Source: Tridacna crocea
Lineage: Eukaryota; Mollusca; Bivalvia; Cardiida; Cardiidae
Direction of reading: 5' to 3'
NCBI GenBank assembly: GCA_943736015.1
Contig: OX031063.1
Span: 42,238,672 to 42,302,671, forward strand
Length of the DNA stretch: 64,000 nucleotides
The notes beneath the pieces are model-generated. The model saw nothing but the letters and a program-made list of their open reading frames with translations. It did not search any database and was not told the origin of the DNA. A program made the position numbers and the translations under genes. Of this stretch, positions 38,601 through 44,600 are shown piece by piece; the stretch's first letter is position 1; each line of letters starts with the position of its first letter.

Positions 38601-41600
38601 ACATTATGTCTTGAACAAGTACCAGGGTCCTGTGTGGCTCAGTGGTAAAGTGTAGGACTCGTGACCTGGAGGTCCGAGGTTCAAGCCTCGCTGGCTCCAC
38701 TGGGTTTTCTTCCACAGGAGTGTCCTTGGGCTAGACACTTCAGAGCCTAGCCTAGTACTGGTGAAACCCAGGAAACATGAATATGTGAACTGTCGCCGTG
38801 ATATGACTGAAATACTGTTGAAAGCGGCGTAAAACACCAAATGAACAAGTACCTTAAATATCAGAAGGTAGGTTTGATCATTTTTAGCAGAGAGCCAGAA
38901 TAGCAGCTTTTTGGTTTTGAAGGCCAGTTTTGACACTGTATTTTCATGGATGAAAATTTTTAGGCATATTTCCGCAATTCACGAGTTTTAGAAAGCCAAC
39001 AAGTAGTTTTTTTTTTTCGTCATTGTCCTTATTAGAATTGATAAATATGTAGGATTTCAGAATTTTCTAAGTCCTCCTTTCACTCATGTATTTGTTTGTG
39101 TTATGTCAACAGGTTGTTTTCAGAGTCACATGGACCACGGTTAAAATCCATTGATCACAGTGTTTTACATAATGAGATGTCACCAGTAAAGTTGCCACAG
39201 AATAGGATAGACAGTTCACCTAGATTTGGTATGTAACACTACCTGCAGAAGAAATATTTTATAACAGACAGTATCTGATAACATTGTGGAAAAATAAGAA
39301 AATGTTTGTAAAGAGCAAGTTTTGTCTTTGTCTACTCATTAAACACAATTATAATCATTTCCAAATTATAATTCATGCCGATTGCATGAGGATATTTAAC
39401 TCTTTACCACTCAACCCTGCTTATAATAAACGTTTTGAAATCATTGCAAGAAAAGCATTTTCTCCTTTTCCCACAATGTTTTCTACCCTTTCTGAAATAA
39501 TTTTCAAGTTTTGAGCCATATTATTTTTTCTTCCGCAAATGTTTGCAATCTAGACCAGTCTACAATAGTGTTGTTTCCGGTAAATAATTAAGACTCCTAC
39601 TGCAATATTGTTGAAGAAAGTAATGGATAAGTTTACCATAAGTAGTACATAAAGTTGATATTCTATACGTGCAACCCTTAACCCTCTACCAAACAATTTT
39701 ATGTTTTCACAACCTTGGGGAAGACTGAAAATGTTGTGAAAATGGGAGAATATTCCAGTAACTGGCATTTTCTTCTTTTCCCGCAGTGTTTTCTATCCTG
39801 TGAAAAACCACAGTTCATTTGTGTTATTCTGAGATTTGTGACATGAAGATGCTCTCATTTTGAAAGATTCCAAAATGTTTTGTTTGCAGATGAAATGACA
39901 CATAAGATTAGTGAACAAAGACATACTGATCTCATGACTCTTCTAGATAACTCATTACCAAACGACAATATTTTAGGCTTCCCCAAATTGAAAGCATTTG
40001 CAGACAACAAAATAAAAGTGACTGAAAATTTGAAATTTGTTTTGTGATGTGTAGAAAACATTGTGGGAAAAGGAGAAAATGCTGGTCACCAGCATTTTCT
40101 CCTTTTCCTACAATGTTTTCTAAAGGCTTCTTTCTCAGGGGCGTCAGAAGTAGGGATTGTGTGGTAATGGGATAACCCCTGACACACAGTATCAATTTTG
40201 ATGTGTATAGGGTTTATCTTTGTTTTCTCAAGGTAATGAGGATGCAGATCAACTATCAATACACTCACCAGAGGGTACAGGCATGAGAAGACAAGGCAGT
40301 AGAATATCTCGTAACTCGAATGATTCTAATGGTAGCAGTGGAAGTGCCGGGCTCAATAAGGTATATCAATAAAGAAAATATTGTGACAATTGACAATATA
40401 CTGTGTAGCTTGTTGGCAGTTCAGTTCAGTCTCAGTCTTCCAATATTCCAACTACAAATACATTTGACACAAGTTCAGGTGAATGTTAGTCATTGCAATA
40501 TCACAAAACCAAGAATTTTATCCTTTCTTAATTTATGATGTTTTCAATAGCAGGTTCTGCTCTGAAATTATTCTGCTGATATTTGAAATTCAGACTTTTA
40601 AGCAACAAGTTTACGTTCATATTTTTTTAACAAATTCATATGCAGTGACAAAAGTGATATCAATTCTTGCCATGTTCATGTAGCAATATCCCTGGTAAAG
40701 GCTCTATAGAGCTGCAGCCTTGTAGTGGTGAAGCTGAGGAAATGTGTCATTGCATGAGCTGTTGTTGTAATGTTGAAAGACTTTTAACGACCCTGAGAAA
40801 GAAGCCTTTAGAAAACATGGGAAAAGGAGAAAATGCTGGTAACCAGCATTTTCTCCTTTTCCCACAATGTTTTCTACTCTTCACAAGACACATTTTAAAT
40901 TTTCAGTCACTTTTACCATGTCGTCTACAAATGCTTTTGATTTAGACAAACCTAAAATTTTGTTGTTTGGTAATGAGTTAACCCATTACCACACAGTCCC
41001 TACTTTTGACGACCCCCTGAAAGAAGCCTGTAGAAAACATTTTGGGAAAAGGAGAAAATACTGGTAACCAGCATTTTCTCCTTTTCCCACAATGTTTTCT
41101 ATCCATCACAATGAAAGAAATCAGGGAACACATTATATTGACTGATGTAATGTTGTGCTTAGATTAGGGAACACATAATATGAATTGAGCTGATGTCATG
41201 CTTACATCTTTGAACACAGTACAGTCGAATCTCTATACCTCGAAGTTCGGGGGACACTCGTAAAAACTTCGACTTATAGAAAGTTCGACGTGTAGATCAT
41301 CAGAGTTCTCGAAACTGGGTACGAATTAGGTAGATGGCGAAATACCAGAAGTAAATTGAGGCATCATTTGATTTGTCTTCATTCGACTAATCGAATATAA
41401 AATGAGATAAAATCGAATACAAAAATAAGATAAAATAAGTTTTATTATTATTATTCATTTATTCATTAAGAAACATTGTTTTTATACAAATTCTACAACT
41501 ACTATGAACAATAAACATAAAAATTGCACATTGACCGGGTCCTTCACCAAACAAGTTCTGTATGGAATTAGCGTTGGGTTCTTCACTCGTCAATGTAAAT

Positions 41601-44600
41601 TACAAATGTAAAAAAAATTATTAGACCTTTTTGTAAAAAAACTTTCCTGACTTTTTTCAAACAGTCAATCAAAAATCAAACAAACAATCGATAATCAATA
41701 CTGTAATACACTTGTTAATTACGGGAGTTGACAAGTCGAAAGGTGTGAAAAACCTGATTGACAGCAACCATCGTCTTTTACAAATTTACTTCGTGGTAAA
41801 GATGTGTGAATACATTCAAACAATGGCGATTGGACCTTGAAATTCATTCGACGTATGGATAAATTTCGAGGTACGGATAACGACGTATGGAGGTTGAATT
41901 ATATTGAAATAAAGAGCAATGAGATCGGGACCTGAAAAAAACTTCGACGTAGGGATAAGTTTGACTAAGGGACGTTCGAGCTAAGGACGTTCAACTGTAT
42001 ATGAATTGAGTTTATTTTATGCTTACATTATTAACAGAATACACCTCAGAATAAGAAAGGATCTATGTATGATGTCACTGCTGTCAATAGAAGTTTCACA
42101 GAAAGCAGGGTCAGCTCTAGTAAAAAGTAAGTCAGTTCATCAGGTATTGTAGGAGTGTTCTTCTGTAGCTATGATAGGGAGTACTTTATACTGTGAAAGT
42201 AAATATCTGCAAAATATTATGATACAATCAATATCCTGGGGCATGTATTTGATTTGAGCCTTGTGAGAAAATTTTATTGATGTGAAAATTTTCTTTTGAG
42301 GCAAGAAGCAAATATTAGTGCCAGGAAAGTTACAACAGCATCATATTTCTTTTGTTATATACCTACACCAATCAGCAAGAAAACATTGCAGATATTGACA
42401 TTTTAAATGGTTAGCAAAATAAAACAAATAATGGTAGCCTGTGACTTTGTTTTTGTGAATGGCGGATGAATATTACAGCGTAAAATTTTGACCAATCAAA
42501 TTGCACATGAATACATACATATTCTACACATGAGTTGCGTCATCATGGCATCATTATACCACATTTGAAACCCTATTTCATAGTGTGAAAATACAGATTT
42601 TTTTGCTGTCCTGTGTGACATTTTATTGGCGTGTGACACATGTATTTTCTTTGCAAAACTTTCAAGTGTATAATAAAACTAATGAATAAACAGTGAGCCA
42701 TACTCCGTGAAAAAGGGGCGTAATGCTTATGTAAAAAGTATCAGCCTAGGTCAGCCTTTGCTAACCTATAACTAAACTTTCTTGACAGCACGAAAGACAC
42801 TATTCAATCAACCTTTAGAACTGATTGATTTGGCTACAGCATGGTTGCCTAATAACTTTTTACCTAACAACAATTCAAAATTTTACTAAATAATCATTTT
42901 AATTTGTCCCGTTACATGTAGCTCAACAGATGAATGCTGTCTTTGGAATACGAGAAATCATTGTGGGAATAAGAGAAAATGCTGGTTATTAGCATTTCTT
43001 CTATTCCTACTACATTGTCAGAAGCATTTTTGGTCAGGATAAAACTCTAATTTGTGCATGGAAGGGTTAAAAAGCTTTAGAAAATGAAGAAATCCAGGGT
43101 TAAATTCAGGCTTTGAAGTATTTCCATGCAGACAAGAATAATATTTAACTCTTTACCAAACAATCCTGGGTTCTCACAACCTGTAGAAAGAAGCCTTCTG
43201 AAAATATTGTAGGAAAAAGGAGAAAATGCTGGCTACCAGCATTTTCTCCTTTTCCAACAGTGTTTTTTACCCTTTCCAAAACAAATTTCAATTTTGGAGT
43301 CATGTAAATTTTGTTGTCTGCAAATGCTTCCAATTTGGACTGGTCTAAAATTATGTCGTTTAGTAAAGAGTTACAGTATTTGTAAGAATCTCTTAGTACC
43401 TTAACCCTCTACCCCATAAGGTATTTCTATGGTATCCTAATTGACCCTAAATAACAGCAAGGATGTAGCCGTCTCTTATGTGTATATGACACCTTTTGAT
43501 AGTGTAGAAAACATTGCGGCAAAAGGTGAAATTGCTCGTGACGAGCAATTTCACCTTTTGCCACAATGTTTTCCAAAGGCTTTTACAAGCAATACGTAGA
43601 AATGAGTATCTGTGGAGTAAAGGGTTAAACTAGATGTAGATTGTTTGTATTTATTTTAGGATTACCAGAGGTTCTGACAATTTGTTGCTTCATTATGTCA
43701 GTTTCAACAGTCTGAGTGGAGTGTATGTTAGTCCAATGCCATGTGACTTGTCAACAGTGCAAGGTTCTACACATGAACATGTACTGTATAACTTCTATGC
43801 ATGCTGTTTGAAAATACGTAATCAATTTGAATGTATTCGCTGTAAACAAGTAAGTTCTATGTACTATTTAATTTACCTTCTTTATTTTTTCGGAGTAAAA
43901 TAGAACAAACTTCTTGTAACAGTTTACAATAAAACATATAATTCTAAGTCTGTTGGCAATTTATTGATATTATCTGACTGAGACCATAATTTGGAAAGTT
44001 AAGAATGGAAATACCAAACTGCTTATTAAGTGGAAGCTGATCTTTGTTGACAGTCTCTCTGAAATATATCAGTGGTCTTGTATGATTGATTAGTAAACTG
44101 AAATATCTGTTTTTGATGACTGAAATGAGATTAACTTGATAACTAATGAAGATTTGCTCTTTGCACCATGCAATCCCAAATTTTAAAGACATGAAAGAAA
44201 AACCCTTTGAAAACAATATAGGATAAGGAAAACAATGCTGGTTACCAACATTTTTTACTTTTCTACAAGGTTTTCTACCCTCCCTTAACCCATTACCACA
44301 CAATCCCTACTTTTAACGCTAAGCAGCATTTTCTCCTTTTCTCACAATGTTTTCTACCCTTCACAAAAAAAATAACAAATTTTTAGTCACTTTTCTTTTG
44401 TCGTCTGCAAATGCTTTCAATTCGGACCTGTCTAAAATATTGTTGTTTGGTAATGAGTTAAAGGAATTTCATTAAATTCAGGCTTTGAAGTATTTCCATG
44501 CAGACCGTCTGCAAATGCTTTCAATTCGGACCTGTCTAAAATATTGTTGTTTGGTAATGAGTTAAAGGAATTTCATTTCTTTAGTTGTATTCATTTTGTT

